Of a DNA stretch of 64,000 nucleotides, positions 28,428 to 38,718 are shown in pieces. Positions within the stretch are counted from its first letter, which is position 1; each line of letters begins with the position of its first letter. The stretch comes from Vreelandella lutescens (lineage in GTDB: Bacteria; Pseudomonadota; Gammaproteobacteria; Pseudomonadales; Halomonadaceae). The notes under the pieces are model-generated. The model worked only from the letters and a program-made list of their open reading frames with translations, was not told the origin of the DNA and ran no database searches. The stretch covers positions 1 to 64,000 of the forward strand of contig NZ_BMHM01000005.1 in the NCBI RefSeq assembly GCF_014640815.1. The letters are read 5' to 3'. A program made the translations under genes and the position numbers.

Positions 28428-29348
28428 TTACGAAATGGCGACTGTACTTAACAGCCGCTTGGGCGCTACTTCCTCAGGCCCTTTTACAACGCCAAGGCCG
28501 ATAAACGTCTCAGCGTAATAAAGTCGTGTTAGCGCATCCGGTGATAACTCACCCGCGGCTAAGTAGGCAGACTGCCCATGGGCAAGACGCCCATAAGAGG
28601 CCTCGTCGACACTCAGCGAAGGTAGATGGTCGACCAGCACATCCGCAGGCATTAATTCTGCCTCACGGCTGGCTTGGTCTACCAAGGCTTCCAATGCTTC
28701 TAGCGTCCACATGGCGTCGCCATTAAACGGCCCCGTTTTAAGCCTGCGCAGCTGGCTAATATGAGCACCACAGCCCAGAGCATGGCCAATATCTTCGGCC
28801 AACGTGCGAATGTAAGTGCCTTTACTGCAGCTTACTTCCAGCTCAAACGCGGCGCCCTCAAAGGCAAGCAGGCGCGCATCATACACGCTAACCCGCCGCG
28901 CTGCACGCTCTACGTGTTTGCCCTCACGGGCCAACTCGTAGAGCTTTTTGCCCTGATGCTTGAGGGCCGAATACATCGGCGGCACCTGCTCAATCTCACC
29001 GCGAAACTGCGTTAAGACCGACTCCACCGCCTCAGCCGTGAGTGATGGAACCTCACGCTGCTCAATGATCGTGCCTTCTGCGTCGCCGGTATCGGTGATC
29101 ACCCCCAGCTCGACGCGGGTGCGATACATCTTGTCGGCTTCCAGCAGATGCGCGGAAAACTTAGTGGCCTCCCCCAGGCAAATAGGCAGCAAGCCTGTCG
29201 CCATAGGGTCCAGCGTGCCGGTATGCCCGGCTTTTTGCGCCTCAAACAGACGACGCACACGCTGCAGCGCGTGGTTGCTGGAGATGCCTTTCGGCTTATC
29301 CAGCAGCAGCACGCCATTCACCGGTAATCCACGACGGCGACGAGCCAT
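28428..29348 (-). CDS. truB: tRNA pseudouridine(55) synthase
   Basis: Makes pseudouridine 55 in the T-loop of tRNAs. The 306-aa product has LLLDKPKGISSNHALQ, the catalytic Asp in AGHTGTLDPMATGLLPICLGEATKF, MYSALKHQGKKLYELAREG and CSKGTYIRTLAEDIG; the C-terminal part is a PUA-like domain. Its start shares one base with the rbfA stop (TAATG), indicating translational coupling in the infB-rbfA-truB run. Confidence 0.97.
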   Translation of the reverse strand: MARRRRGLPVNGVLLLDKPKGISSNHALQRVRRLFEAQKAGHTGTLDPMATGLLPICLGEATKFSAHLLEADKMYRTRVELGVITDTGDAEGTIIEQREVPSLTAEAVESVLTQFRGEIEQVPPMYSALKHQGKKLYELAREGKHVERAARRVSVYDARLLAFEGAAFELEVSCSKGTYIRTLAEDIGHALGCGAHISQLRRLKTGPFNGDAMWTLEALEALVDQASREAELMPADVLVDHLPSLSVDEASYGRLAHGQSAYLAAGELSPDALTRLYYAETFIGLGVVKGPEEVAPKRLLSTVAIS

Positions 29349-29761
29349 TAACGCGTCTCCTCACCTTGCTCTTCACTGCCGCCCTCATCATCCGCTTGAC
29401 GGGCACGGTCAGTGGAGACCGCTTCGTCAATCAAAGATGAGAGGTGCTGGCCGCGTACCACGCTTTCATCAAAATGAAAGCGCAGCTCCGGTACGTGACG
29501 CAGCTTAATACGCTTGGCAATTTGGCTTCTTAGAAACCCTGAGGCGCGTTTCAGCACCTGCAGGTTCTCTTTGATACGCTCGGGCTCCTGTTCACCCAGC
29601 AGGGTGACATAGATATCGGCGTAGCCAAGATCACGGCTAACGGTAGCACCGCTGACCGTGACCGTGCCCAAGCGCGGGTCTTTCACTTCGCGTTGGATCA
29701 GTACCGCCAGCTCCTTATGGAGCTGGTCGGCTACTCGGTCGGTACGCTTAAATTCGCGCAT
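29348..29761 (-). CDS. rbfA: 30S ribosome-binding factor RbfA
   Basis: Binds the immature 30S subunit at the 5' end of 16S rRNA and is needed for late maturation and cold growth. The 137-aa product has REFKRTDRVADQLHKELAVLIQREVKDPRLG and VTVSGATVSRDLGYADIYVTLL, ending with LRFHFDESV and a disordered acidic tail. Length is typical. It lies 17 bp after infB and overlaps truB by one base. Confidence 0.97.
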   Translation of the reverse strand: MREFKRTDRVADQLHKELAVLIQREVKDPRLGTVTVSGATVSRDLGYADIYVTLLGEQEPERIKENLQVLKRASGFLRSQIAKRIKLRHVPELRFHFDESVVRGQHLSSLIDEAVSTDRARQADDEGGSEEQGEETR

Positions 29762-29778
29762 GCTTGCTCCTCGCGGCC

Positions 29779-32364
29779 TTACAGGCTGCGCTCGACCTTC
29801 ACTTGGTCAAAGACTTCGATCTTGTCGCCGACCTGGACATCGTTGTAGTTCTTCACGCCGATGCCACACTCCATACCGTTACGTACTTCTTGTACGTCGT
29901 CTTTGAAGCGGCGCAGCGATTCGAGCTCGCCTTCGTAGATCACCACGTTGTCGCGCAGAACGCGGATGCGCTTGCTGCGGGATACCGTGCCTTCGACGAC
30001 CATACAGCCTGCAACGGCACCAATCTTCGGAGCGCGGAATACGTCGCGAACTTCGGCCACACCGACGATCTCTTCTTTCCACTCGGGCGCGAGCATACCG
30101 CTCATCGCCTGCTTCACTTCGTCGATCAGCTGGTAGATAACGCTGTAGTAGCGCAGATCCAGGCCTTCACGCTCGATGATCTCGCGGGCAGCCGCGTCAG
30201 CACGTACGTTGAAACCAACCACAATCGCTTCAGAAGCCAGTGCCAGGTTAGCGTCGGTACCGGTGATACCGCCCACACCTGAAGACACAACGGCCACTTC
30301 CACTTCACCCGTGGACAGCTCTTCCAACGCACCTTTGATCGCTTCCAGCGAGCCTTGAACGTCAGCTTTCAGGACGATATTGACCTTAGCCACTTCGTCT
30401 TGGCCCATCTGGCTGAACATGTTCTCCAGCTTGGCTTTCTGCTGACGCGCCAGGCGCACTTCACGATATTTGCCCTGACGGAAGTTAGCCACTTCACGGG
30501 CTTTCTTCTCATCGGCGACCACCATGAAGTCGTCACCCGCATCCGGCGTGCCGTCTAGGCCTTGGATCTCTACCGGCATGGCGGGGCCAGCGGTATCGAC
30601 CTGTTGACCTAGCTCGTTGGTCAGCGCACGTACGCGACCGTAGTGCAGGCCTGCCAGTACGATGTCACCCTTCTTCAGCGTACCGTTCTGAACCAGTACG
30701 GTAGCGACCGGGCCGCGGCCTTTGTCCAAGCGAGACTCGACAACAACACCTTTACCGGGTGCTGACGGAACGGCTGTCAGCTCAAGTACTTCAGAGGCCA
30801 GCTGGATCGCTTCCAGCAGGTCTTCCATACCCTCACCAGTTTTGGCAGACACGTGAACAAACTGCGTGTCACCGCCCCACTCTTCAGAGATAACGCCGTG
30901 CTGGGAGAGTTCGTTACGAATGCGGTCAAAATCAGCACCCGTTTTATCGATCTTGTTCACCGCAACGACCATGGGGACTTCAGCCGCTTTCGAGTGCTCA
31001 ATCGCCTCGACGGTCTGAGGCATCACGCCATCGTCAGCCGCGACCACCAGGATAACCACGTCGGTGGCTTTTGCACCGCGGGCACGCATGGCGGTGAACG
31101 CCGCGTGGCCAGGAGTATCCAGGAAAGTGACGCCGCCGTGGTTGTCTTCCACATGGTAAGCACCGATGTGCTGGGTAATACCGCCCGCTTCGCCAGTGGC
31201 GACTTTGGCACGACGGATGTAGTCCAGCAGCGAGGTTTTACCGTGGTCAACGTGACCCATAACGGTCACAACCGGTGAACGGGTAATCTCTTCGCCTTCA
31301 TAGGAGATGCCTTCCAGCATTTCCGTTTCCAGCGCGTCATCTTTTACCAGTTTGACCTTGTGGCCCATCTCTTCCACGACGATGGCCGCTGTATCCTGGT
31401 CAATCGTCTGGTTGATGGTCACTGCCGCACCCATGGTGAACATAGCCTTGATGACTTCGTTCGCCTTGATCGACATTTTGTCGGCCAGCTCAGCAACGCT
31501 GATGGATTCAGGAATCGAGACTTCACGCACGATCGGCTGAGTCGGCTTCTGGAAGCCGTGCTTACCGTTGCCGCTCTGGCTTGCGCCACCGCGACGTCCG
31601 CCACGGCGTTCGGCACGCTTCACTTTCTTGCCACCGCCACGCTTACGCTCTTCGCGGTCGCCACGGTCTTCGTCATCGTCACGACCTTTCTTCTTCGCAG
31701 CAGCCTTTTTAGGCGGCGCGGTACGACGGTCGGTACGGCCTTCTTTCGGCGGTGCTGGCGGCAGATCGTCGCCTGTCGGCGTATCGTCGATCTCAAGCTC
31801 AGGCACCACGACATCAAGTGTCGCCGGCGCTTTAGCAGTTCTAGGCTTTGCATCAAGCTCTTTTTTACTACGCGCTGCTTCAGCTTCTTTATTACTACGC
31901 GCAGTCGCTTCCGCTACCTGTGCAGCACGGGCTTTCTGTGCAGCGGCTTTTTCCTCGGCTTCACGCGCATCAGACACCTTGCGCTCAGCTTCAGCTTCAG
32001 CCATGTCGCCCACTAACTGGCGTGGACCCGTGTAGCTAGGCTCTGCGGCTTTCGGTTTTTCGTCTTCAGCGCTTTTGACGTAGGTTTTCTTCTTACGAAC
32101 CTGTACTTCAATCGTTTTACCGCGCTCGCCGGTTTTGATGCGGCTGCGGGTTTTACGCGTCAACGTAATACGGTTTTTGCTCGGCTCGCTATCACCGCCG
32201 CCATGGCTTTTCTTCAAAAAGCTCAGCAACGTCTGCTTGTCGTCTTCAGACACAGCGTCGCCTTCAGAAGCATGCTTTAAGCCTGCTTCTTTCATCTGTT
32301 CCAATAGGCGGGGCACATCGCGGCCCACTTTTACTGCAAAATCTTTAACTGTCATATCTGACAT
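29779..32364 (-). CDS. infB: Translation initiation factor IF-2
   Basis: GTPase that places initiator fMet-tRNA on the 30S subunit. The 861-aa product has an IF2_N domain, a charged, low-complexity region rich in Lys/Arg/Glu/Ala (residues ~60-260), then the G domain with [26 protein letters not shown] and NKID, followed by domains II to IV. Length is at the upper normal range owing to the N-terminal linker. It lies between nusA (27 bp upstream) and rbfA. Confidence 0.97.
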   Translation of the reverse strand: MSDMTVKDFAVKVGRDVPRLLEQMKEAGLKHASEGDAVSEDDKQTLLSFLKKSHGGGDSEPSKNRITLTRKTRSRIKTGERGKTIEVQVRKKKTYVKSAEDEKPKAAEPSYTGPRQLVGDMAEAEAERKVSDAREAEEKAAAQKARAAQVAEATARSNKEAEAARSKKELDAKPRTAKAPATLDVVVPELEIDDTPTGDDLPPAPPKEGRTDRRTAPPKKAAAKKKGRDDDEDRGDREERKRGGGKKVKRAERRGGRRGGASQSGNGKHGFQKPTQPIVREVSIPESISVAELADKMSIKANEVIKAMFTMGAAVTINQTIDQDTAAIVVEEMGHKVKLVKDDALETEMLEGISYEGEEITRSPVVTVMGHVDHGKTSLLDYIRRAKVATGEAGGITQHIGAYHVEDNHGGVTFLDTPGHAAFTAMRARGAKATDVVILVVAADDGVMPQTVEAIEHSKAAEVPMVVAVNKIDKTGADFDRIRNELSQHGVISEEWGGDTQFVHVSAKTGEGMEDLLEAIQLASEVLELTAVPSAPGKGVVVESRLDKGRGPVATVLVQNGTLKKGDIVLAGLHYGRVRALTNELGQQVDTAGPAMPVEIQGLDGTPDAGDDFMVVADEKKAREVANFRQGKYREVRLARQQKAKLENMFSQMGQDEVAKVNIVLKADVQGSLEAIKGALEELSTGEVEVAVVSSGVGGITGTDANLALASEAIVVGFNVRADAAAREIIEREGLDLRYYSVIYQLIDEVKQAMSGMLAPEWKEEIVGVAEVRDVFRAPKIGAVAGCMVVEGTVSRSKRIRVLRDNVVIYEGELESLRRFKDDVQEVRNGMECGIGVKNYNDVQVGDKIEVFDQVKVERSL

Positions 32365-32391
32365 AGTGACCCTCCTAAACCCGTGACCTGT

Positions 32392-33906
32392 TTACTGTGT
32401 GTTTGAATCCGATGCGTCATCGACTTCAAACCAGGGCGCACGGGCAGTCATGATCAGTGCCGCTGCGCGCGCTTCGTCCAACTCCTCGATATCGACCAGA
32501 TCGTCGACGGACTGCTCGGCGAGATCTTCCATTGTAACGATACCGCGGCTGGCCAGGATGAAGGCCAGGTGGCGCTCCATGCCGTCCATTTCCAGCAAAT
32601 CTTCTGCCGGTTGGGCACCGTCTAGCGCTTCTTCCGAGGCAATCGCCATCGTCAGCAGCTCGTCTTTCGCACGTGCACGCAGCTCTTCTACCAACGCTTC
32701 ATCGAACTCTTCGATTTCAAGCATCTCTTCAAGCGGCACGTAAGCAACTTCTTCAAGGGTGGTAAACCCTTCTTCTACCAGCAGGCGGGCAACGTCTTCG
32801 TCCACTTCTAAATGCTGCACGAAAGAGTCCACCAGGCTGTCAATCTCTTGCTCGCGCTTAGACTCAGCTTCGTCTTCGGTCATGACGTTGATGCGCCAGC
32901 CGGTCAGCTCAGAGGCTAAGCGAACGTTCTGACCGCTACGGCCGATGGCCTGTGCCAGATTGTCCTGAGCCACCGCCACGTCCATCGCATGGGCATCTTC
33001 GTCCACAAGGATAGACGCCACATCGGCGGGTGCCATGGCATTGATCACCAGCTGTGCCGGATTGTCATCCCACAGCACAATATCCACACGCTCGTTTTGC
33101 AGCTCAGACGATACCGCCTGAACACGCGAACCCCGCATACCAACGCACGCTCCAACAGGATCGATACGACGGTCGTTGGTTTTCACCGCAATCTTGGCCC
33201 GTGAGCCTGGATCGCGCGCAGCGCCTTTAATTTCAATCAGCTGCTCGGCAATTTCCGGCACTTCGATCTTGAACAACTCAATGATGAATTCAGGGCACGT
33301 ACGCGACAGCTGCAGCTGCGCGCCGCGAGCATCGGCATCGACCTTCACCAACAGCGCGCGCACACGCTCGTTCATACGATAACGTTCGCCGTGGATCATT
33401 TCGTTACGGGGCAAAAACGCTTCAGCGTTTTCGCCCAGATCGATGATCAAACCGTCGCGGGTGGTCTTTTTAACGATACCTGCGACCAGCTCGCCTTCGC
33501 GATCAGCGTACTGACGAACCACTTCGGCTCGCTCAGCTTCACGTACTTTCTGCACGATGACCTGTTTGGCGGTTTGCGCAGCAATCCGGCCGAACATGGC
33601 ATTGTCAATTTTTTGCTCAACCACATCGCCAAGCTTCAGCGGCGGATCGCGCTGCTCGGCAATGGTTTCTTTAATTTCGTAGTCTGGCGTTTCGAATTCG
33701 TCATCTTCGACCACGGTCCATAGGCGGAACGTATCGTAGTCACCTGTGCGGCGATCAATATGAACGCGCACATTGGCTTCTTCGTGCTCAAAACGCTTAC
33801 GTGACGCGCTGGCTAGCGCGGCTTCTACCGCTTCGAAGATGACATCGCGTGGGACGCCTTTTTCATTAGAGATCGCGTCCACGACCATTAAAATTTCTTT
33901 ACTCAT
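32392..33906 (-). CDS. nusA: Transcription termination/antitermination factor NusA
   Basis: RNA polymerase-associated factor acting in pausing, termination and rrn antitermination with boxA. The 504-aa product has an N-terminal polymerase-binding domain, an S1 domain ([23 protein letters not shown]), KH domains ([37 protein letters not shown]) and two acidic C-terminal repeats (residues ~370-500). Length is normal for gammaproteobacteria. It lies 70 bp after rimP. Confidence 0.97.
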   Translation of the reverse strand: MSKEILMVVDAISNEKGVPRDVIFEAVEAALASASRKRFEHEEANVRVHIDRRTGDYDTFRLWTVVEDDEFETPDYEIKETIAEQRDPPLKLGDVVEQKIDNAMFGRIAAQTAKQVIVQKVREAERAEVVRQYADREGELVAGIVKKTTRDGLIIDLGENAEAFLPRNEMIHGERYRMNERVRALLVKVDADARGAQLQLSRTCPEFIIELFKIEVPEIAEQLIEIKGAARDPGSRAKIAVKTNDRRIDPVGACVGMRGSRVQAVSSELQNERVDIVLWDDNPAQLVINAMAPADVASILVDEDAHAMDVAVAQDNLAQAIGRSGQNVRLASELTGWRINVMTEDEAESKREQEIDSLVDSFVQHLEVDEDVARLLVEEGFTTLEEVAYVPLEEMLEIEEFDEALVEELRARAKDELLTMAIASEEALDGAQPAEDLLEMDGMERHLAFILASRGIVTMEDLAEQSVDDLVDIEELDEARAAALIMTARAPWFEVDDASDSNTQ

Positions 33907-33976
33907 GCGTTTGCCTCGCCAGAAAACCTGTCCTTTTGTGCATCATCCCGGCGCTTGCCGGAAGCCGCGACCCGTG

Positions 33977-34435
33977 TTACTTGTCGAACTGCGGGACAAC
34001 GTGCGCAGAATCGATGCTTTCGATAGGAAAGCAGTACTCTTCGCCTTCCAGTTGCAGCAGCACTTCATCCCCCTCGACGCCTGCGAGAAGCCCTTGATAT
34101 TTGCGTCGCCCATCAAACGCGACGCGCAGCTTCAATGCCACGTGATGGCCTTGATAGCGCGTAAACTGCTCCAGGGAGTAAAGGGGACGTGCCATGCCGG
34201 GTGACGAGACTTCCAGACGATATTCGCCGGGAATCGGGTCTTCCACATCCATAACGGCACTGACCTGACGGCTAATGTCAGCGCAGTCTTCCACGCTGAC
34301 ACCGCTTTCGCGCTCGATGTAAATCACCAACCGTGAATGCTTGCCCTGGGAAATATGGTCGATACCCCATAGCTCGAAGCCCATAGAGGCAACGACAGGT
34401 TCGATCAGCGCGTGAAGCGCAGCGTGTTTTGTGGC
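33977..34435 (-). CDS. rimP: Ribosome maturation factor RimP
   Basis: Needed for 30S maturation. The 152-aa product has GFELWGIDHISQGKHSRLVIYIE, VEDCADISRQVSAVMDVEDPI, EYRLEVSSPGMARPLYSLEQF and DEVLLQLEGEEYCFPIESIDSAHVVPQ. The GTG at 34435 is chosen because AGGAGC lies ~8 bp upstream and the length then fits the family; the longer frame to 34513 has no site or homology. It opens rimP-nusA-infB-rbfA-truB and lies downstream of the initiator tRNA. Confidence 0.93.
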   Translation of the reverse strand, partial: ATKHAALHALIEPVVASMGFELWGIDHISQGKHSRLVIYIERESGVSVEDCADISRQVSAVMDVEDPIPGEYRLEVSSPGMARPLYSLEQFTRYQGHHVALKLRVAFDGRRKYQGLLAGVEGDEVLLQLEGEEYCFPIESIDSAHVVPQFDK

Positions 34436-34625
34436 CACAGACAAAGCTCCTATAGCCGTTGCATCAGGCACCTGGCCAGGAGTCGTAAGAAAAGCTAGGT
34501 GGCTGATGGGCATTACCTGGGAATGTGCCTCTGGCTACTCGGACAACATCCGCTCGTGAGACACTCTTGGCTCGCAAAAAGCTAACAACAAACAACTTTC
34601 AAAAGCTGTATAAAAAGCTACTAAC

Positions 34626-34655
34626 AAAAAGCCCCTTCACAGGAAGGGGCTTTTT
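34626..34655 (-). terminator. Bidirectional hairpin between tRNA-fMet and rimP
   Basis: AAAAAGCCCCTT-CACAGG-AAGGGGCTTTTT has a 12-bp stem with A and T tracts on both sides, so it can work either way. For minus-strand transcription from the tRNA toward rimP it is a terminator or a partial attenuator. Confidence 0.85.
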
Positions 34656-34758
34656 GAAAGAAACCTGTAATACCATATTAGCATCAGGTCCCGGCGTTTT
34701 CGCCATTTCAAAGCTCAGTGTAGACCGCTTCAAAATATAAACCATGGTGCTAATTAAA

Positions 34759-34835
<77 letters not shown>

Positions 34836-34984
34836 TCAATCTAGGTCGACGATAATAGACACTTGAAGGTCTTACGTCAAGAACTCATTTCAAGAACTTG
34901 CTTCAAGTGCGTCTTTCGCCTCAGGTGCCAACCCTGACTTCCTAGGGCAAAAACTCTGGGAAGCTGGTAAACCAGCAAAACAGA

Positions 34985-35071
34985 TGGTGCCGAAGGCGGG
35001 ACTTGAACCCGCACGACCATACGGTCACTACCCCCTCAAGATAGCGTGTCTACCAATTCCACCACTTCGGC
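34985..35071 (-). tRNA. tRNA-Leu (GAG anticodon)
   Basis: 87-nt class II tRNA with encoded CCA. The minus strand starts GCCGAAGTGGTGGAATTGG, has the anticodon loop TTGAGGG (GAG) between CTATC and GGTAG, a long variable arm (TGACCGTATGGTCG) and GCGGGTTCAAGTCCCGC. It lies between secG and the initiator tRNA, the conserved secG-tRNA-Leu-tRNA-fMet-rimP order. Confidence 0.96.
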
Positions 35072-35103
35072 ATCAGGGGAGGCTAAAGAAATATACCTGA
35101 CGA

Positions 35104-35463
35104 TTACTCGCCGCTTTCCTCTAGCACTGGCGCGGTATTATCCACACCTGCAGGGCTGTCGTCAAGCGTTGGGATATTTTGCTGCTGTTCGATCATCCGC
35201 GCATCAGGAATACCCGCTTCTGGCGCTTGGCCTGCCTGGGTCGCAAAGTAGGCCAGTGCCATGGAGGTCACAAAAAAGCCTGCTGCGAGAATGCCCGTTG
35301 TACGCGACAAGAAATTACCGCTACCCCGCGAGCCGAAAACGGTTTGCGAAGCACCACCGCCAAAGGCAGCGCCTGCTTCAGCACCTTTACCCTGCTGAAG
35401 CAGGATAAGTACCACCAAGGCGACCGCAATCACCACGTGAACCATAAGAATTGCAACTTGCAT
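35104..35463 (-). CDS. secG: Protein-export membrane protein SecG
   Basis: Small subunit of the SecYEG translocon in the inner membrane. The 119-aa product has two hydrophobic segments (ILMVHVVIAVALVVLILLQ and AAGFFVTSMALAYFA) around the conserved loop GKGAEAGAAFGGGASQTVFGSRGSGNFLSR. The ATG at 35463 follows AGGATAA; an extension to 35520 overlaps tpiA and is rejected. It starts 4 bp after the tpiA stop. Confidence 0.95.
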   Translation of the reverse strand: MQVAILMVHVVIAVALVVLILLQQGKGAEAGAAFGGGASQTVFGSRGSGNFLSRTTGILAAGFFVTSMALAYFATQAGQAPEAGIPDARMIEQQQNIPTLDDSPAGVDNTAPVLEESGE

Positions 35464-35467
35464 TGAG

Positions 35468-36217
35468 TTATCCTGCTGACTGACAAATGGCGTAGAAATC
35501 GTCGGTTTTAAGTGAGGCACCCCCCACTAAACCGCCGTCGATGTCCGGCTGGGCGAGCAGCTCAGCCGCGTTACTTGCATTCATGCTACCGCCGTAAAGC
35601 AGTTTAAGCTGCTTGGCAAGCGACGCATCAAACCCTGCCTGATAAGCACGAATACCCGCCATCACCTCTTGCGCCTGCTCAGGTGTGGCCGTGCGCCCGG
35701 TACCTATCGCCCATACGGGCTCATAAGCAATCACTACGTGCAAACGCTGTTCTGGTGCTAAGCGCGCCATGATATAGCCCACTTGGCGCAAAACAACATC
35801 CATCGTGTGACCTGCATCGCGCTCTTCCAGCGTTTCTCCGACGCACAGGATAGGCGTTAATCCTGCGTCTAGCGCTGCCAGCAGACGATCAAATACCTGC
35901 TCGTCACTCTCACGGTAGAGCTGGCGACGCTCGGAGTGGCCTACCAGTACATAGCCCACCCCAAACTCTTTCAACATGCTGCCACTCACTTCACCGGTAT
36001 GAGCACCTGAGTGATGAGGATTCAGCGTTTGCGCCCCTAGCTGCAGCGGCGTGCCACTGAACGCTTGGCGCGCAGCGTCTAGATAAGGAAACGGCGGAAT
36101 AACCACCACGTCGACGTTGGCAGGTAGCGTGGCAGAAGCAAAGGCCTTGCCAAACGCGTCAATCAACGCCGCAGAACCGTTCATTTTCCAGTTGCCGGCA
36201 ATTAATGGCGTACGCAT
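35468..36217 (-). CDS. tpiA: Triosephosphate isomerase
   Basis: Interconverts dihydroxyacetone phosphate and glyceraldehyde-3-phosphate. The 249-aa product has AGNWKMNG (Lys), YVLVGHSERRQL (His), AYEPVWAIGTGRTATP (Glu and the active-site lid) and LLYGGSMNASNAAEL with DGGLVGGASL. Length is standard. It starts 130 bp after glmM ends and continues into secG. Confidence 0.98.
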   Translation of the reverse strand: MRTPLIAGNWKMNGSAALIDAFGKAFASATLPANVDVVVIPPFPYLDAARQAFSGTPLQLGAQTLNPHHSGAHTGEVSGSMLKEFGVGYVLVGHSERRQLYRESDEQVFDRLLAALDAGLTPILCVGETLEERDAGHTMDVVLRQVGYIMARLAPEQRLHVVIAYEPVWAIGTGRTATPEQAQEVMAGIRAYQAGFDASLAKQLKLLYGGSMNASNAAELLAQPDIDGGLVGGASLKTDDFYAICQSAG

Positions 36218-36347
36218 GGATAATCCTCACTCAAGGTGGAGCGAAATGGTATAGGAGCCGCCTTGTCAAGACAACCGCTGTTGTTATCCCAATGACGGGG
36301 AGAGCGCCCTTTACTAGGTAAGAATAGGCACTTTCCCCACTCGCTGA

Positions 36348-37697
36348 TTAGCCCAGCAGTGCCTGCACTTGGCCTGCCAGCTTATTGGCTAAGCGGTCCA
36401 CATCAAGGTGCGCACGCCCTTCTACCATTACCCGAATAAGCGGCTCGGTGCCTGACGGACGTAGCAATACGCGACCTTGATCTCCTAGCTCTGTTTCCAG
36501 AGCGGCAACCGCGTCTAGCAGTGGCTGTGCCGTCATCACCTCTTTAGCGTTTGACCCGACAGGCAAGCGCACATTCACCAGTGACTGCGGTACTTTTTCA
36601 AGCCCTTTAAGTAGTGCGGGCAATGGCTTTTGCTCACGAACCATGAGCGCCAACACCTGCAGCGCCGAGACAATGCCATCACCCGTGGTTTGCACATGGC
36701 CGCATACAATATGCCCCGACGCTTCACCGCCCAGCTCCCAACCGTTAGACGCCATCATTTCCATCACGAAACGGTCGCCTACCTTGGCACGCTGAAAGGG
36801 AATACCGAGCCGATCTAAGGCCATGGCAAGGCCGAAGTTACTCATCAGCGTGCCTACCACGCCGCCTTCCAGCAAGCCACGCTCATAGCGATCGCGGGCA
36901 ATCAAATAGAGAATATCGTCGCCATCCACTTCGCGACCATCAGCGTCTACCAAGAGTACGCGGTCGCCATCGCCATCAAAGGCAACGCCCAGGTCTGCGC
37001 CCTGCTGAATGACCGCCGCCCGCAGCGCTGCGGGATGAGTAGAGCCAACATGATGATTGATATTCAAGCCATCCGGCGCGGTACCAATCACGCTGACCTC
37101 TGCCCCGAGCTCGCGAAAAACGCTGGGGGCAATATGGTAGGTAGCGCCATGGGCACAATCCAACACCACTTTCAGCCCATGCAGGCTGAGCCGGTCTGGC
37201 AGCGTGGACTTACAAAATTCAATATAACGCCCGGCGGCATCGTCAATGCGTGTTGCTTTACCCAACTGCGCTGCGTCTGCTGTGGTGAGCGGCGCTTCCA
37301 GCATGGCCTCAATTTGGTCTTCCACCTCATCCGGCAGCTTTTTGCCTTCGGCGGAGAAAAACTTAATGCCGTTATCGTCAAACGGGTTATGAGAAGCCGA
37401 AATCACAATGCCTGCATCGGCACGGAAAGTGCGAGTGAGATAAGCAATCCCAGGCGTTGGCATGGGACCCAATAAGGAAACATCAACACCCGCCGCCGAA
37501 AGCCCAGCTTCCAGCGCTGACTCAAACATGTAACCGGAAATCCGCGTATCTTTGCCAATCAATACGCGCGTGCGGCCTTTCTCTCGGCGTAGCACCTGCC
37601 CTGCCGCCCAGCCAAGCTTGAGCATAAAATCAGCGGTAATGGGTGCCTGACCCACGGTGCCGCGAATACCGTCAGTGCCAAAATAGCGTCGTGTCAT
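36348..37697 (-). CDS. glmM: Phosphoglucosamine mutase
   Basis: Converts glucosamine-6-phosphate to the 1-phosphate for UDP-GlcNAc, needed for murein and lipopolysaccharide. The 449-aa product has [13 protein letters not shown] at the start, the phosphoserine loop [17 protein letters not shown] (~102-118), the metal loop DGDGDRVL and the C-terminal [15 protein letters not shown]. Its ATG overlaps the folP stop (ATGA), showing coupling with folP. Confidence 0.97.
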   Translation of the reverse strand: MTRRYFGTDGIRGTVGQAPITADFMLKLGWAAGQVLRREKGRTRVLIGKDTRISGYMFESALEAGLSAAGVDVSLLGPMPTPGIAYLTRTFRADAGIVISASHNPFDDNGIKFFSAEGKKLPDEVEDQIEAMLEAPLTTADAAQLGKATRIDDAAGRYIEFCKSTLPDRLSLHGLKVVLDCAHGATYHIAPSVFRELGAEVSVIGTAPDGLNINHHVGSTHPAALRAAVIQQGADLGVAFDGDGDRVLLVDADGREVDGDDILYLIARDRYERGLLEGGVVGTLMSNFGLAMALDRLGIPFQRAKVGDRFVMEMMASNGWELGGEASGHIVCGHVQTTGDGIVSALQVLALMVREQKPLPALLKGLEKVPQSLVNVRLPVGSNAKEVMTAQPLLDAVAALETELGDQGRVLLRPSGTEPLIRVMVEGRAHLDVDRLANKLAGQVQALLG

Positions 37698-38611
37698 AAT
37701 GAGAGTTCCTTATCCACGGGCGGCTCACAGCCTTCCTGCAATACCGCCCAAGCCATATTCACGGCATCCACCGTTGGCCCAACATCATGCACCCGTAGGA
37801 TGCTCGCCCCGCGCTCCACCGCCATAGCGGCTAACGCCAAACCACCTGCTAACCGCTCTTCTACCGGACGACCTAGCACTTTGCCAATCATGCTTTTACG
37901 CGACATACCAACCAAAATAGGCAGCTCGAGGGCGAGCAAGGACTCCATATATTTAAGCAAGCGCAGGTTATGCTCGACGGTTTTACCGAACCCAAAGCCT
38001 GGGTCGATCAACAGACGATGACGACGCAGGCCCACTGCTTCGCAGGCAGCCACACGATCCGTCAAATAGGCCGCTACCGCTCGCTCGACCGGCTCATTAT
38101 AGCTAGGCGACTGCTGCATATTCTGGGGCTCGCCCTGCCGGTGCATCAGGCACACAGGCAAACCGCTGCTTGCAGCAGCCATTAGAGCGCCTTCTCGCTC
38201 TAATGCACGTACATCATTAATCATGCCTGCACCCAAGGTGCTGGCCTCACGAATCACCGTGGCACTGCTGGTATCCACCGAGACGAGCGCGTCCAGCTCG
38301 CGCACCAGCGCCTCAACCACGGGGGCGACGCGGTCTAGCTCTTGCTGCTCAGAAACCGGTACCGCACCTGGGCGCGTTGACTCGCCTCCCACATCAATCA
38401 TCGCAGCACCTTCGGCGAGCATGCGCTCGGCGTGGCGCAGCGCATCGTCTAGGGCAACATGCTGCCCACCATCGGAGAACGAGTCGGGCGTGACGTTTAA
38501 AATCCCCATCACCCGAGGAAACGAGAGATCCAGCGTATGGCGCCCGCAACGCAGCTGCAAAGCACTGCCTGCTTGGCGTGAAGGCGTTGAAGGGTCAACG
38601 TTCAGATTCAT
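37694..38611 (-). CDS. folP: Dihydropteroate synthase
   Basis: Joins pteridine diphosphate and para-aminobenzoate; the target of sulfonamides. The 305-aa product has [40 protein letters not shown], and [10 protein letters not shown] and [11 protein letters not shown] near the end. The ATG at 38611 follows AGGCGGC; an extension to 38680 runs through the ftsH terminator and is rejected. The coding end overlaps glmM by 4 bp. Confidence 0.95.
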   Translation of the reverse strand: MNLNVDPSTPSRQAGSALQLRCGRHTLDLSFPRVMGILNVTPDSFSDGGQHVALDDALRHAERMLAEGAAMIDVGGESTRPGAVPVSEQQELDRVAPVVEALVRELDALVSVDTSSATVIREASTLGAGMINDVRALEREGALMAAASSGLPVCLMHRQGEPQNMQQSPSYNEPVERAVAAYLTDRVAACEAVGLRRHRLLIDPGFGFGKTVEHNLRLLKYMESLLALELPILVGMSRKSMIGKVLGRPVEERLAGGLALAAMAVERGASILRVHDVGPTVDAVNMAWAVLQEGCEPPVDKELSL

Positions 38612-38664
38612 ACTGCCGCCTAAAAATAAAAAGAAACATAACTGCCTATTGGCACCCAGCATAA

Positions 38665-38694
38665 CAAAAAGGCGCCCCATTATGGGACGCCTTT
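38665..38694 (-). terminator. Intrinsic terminator between ftsH and folP
   Basis: On the minus strand, AAAGGCGTCCCA-TAA-TGGGGCGCCTTT is followed by TTGTTAT. It lies 24 bp after the ftsH stop and ahead of folP. Confidence 0.85.
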
Positions 38695-38718
38695 GCTAAC
38701 ACCTGTGGGATGACACCC

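Noticed and set aside
34525..34740. 71-codon ORF upstream of rimP
   Set aside because: Contains the bidirectional terminator hairpin; composition of a non-coding leader.
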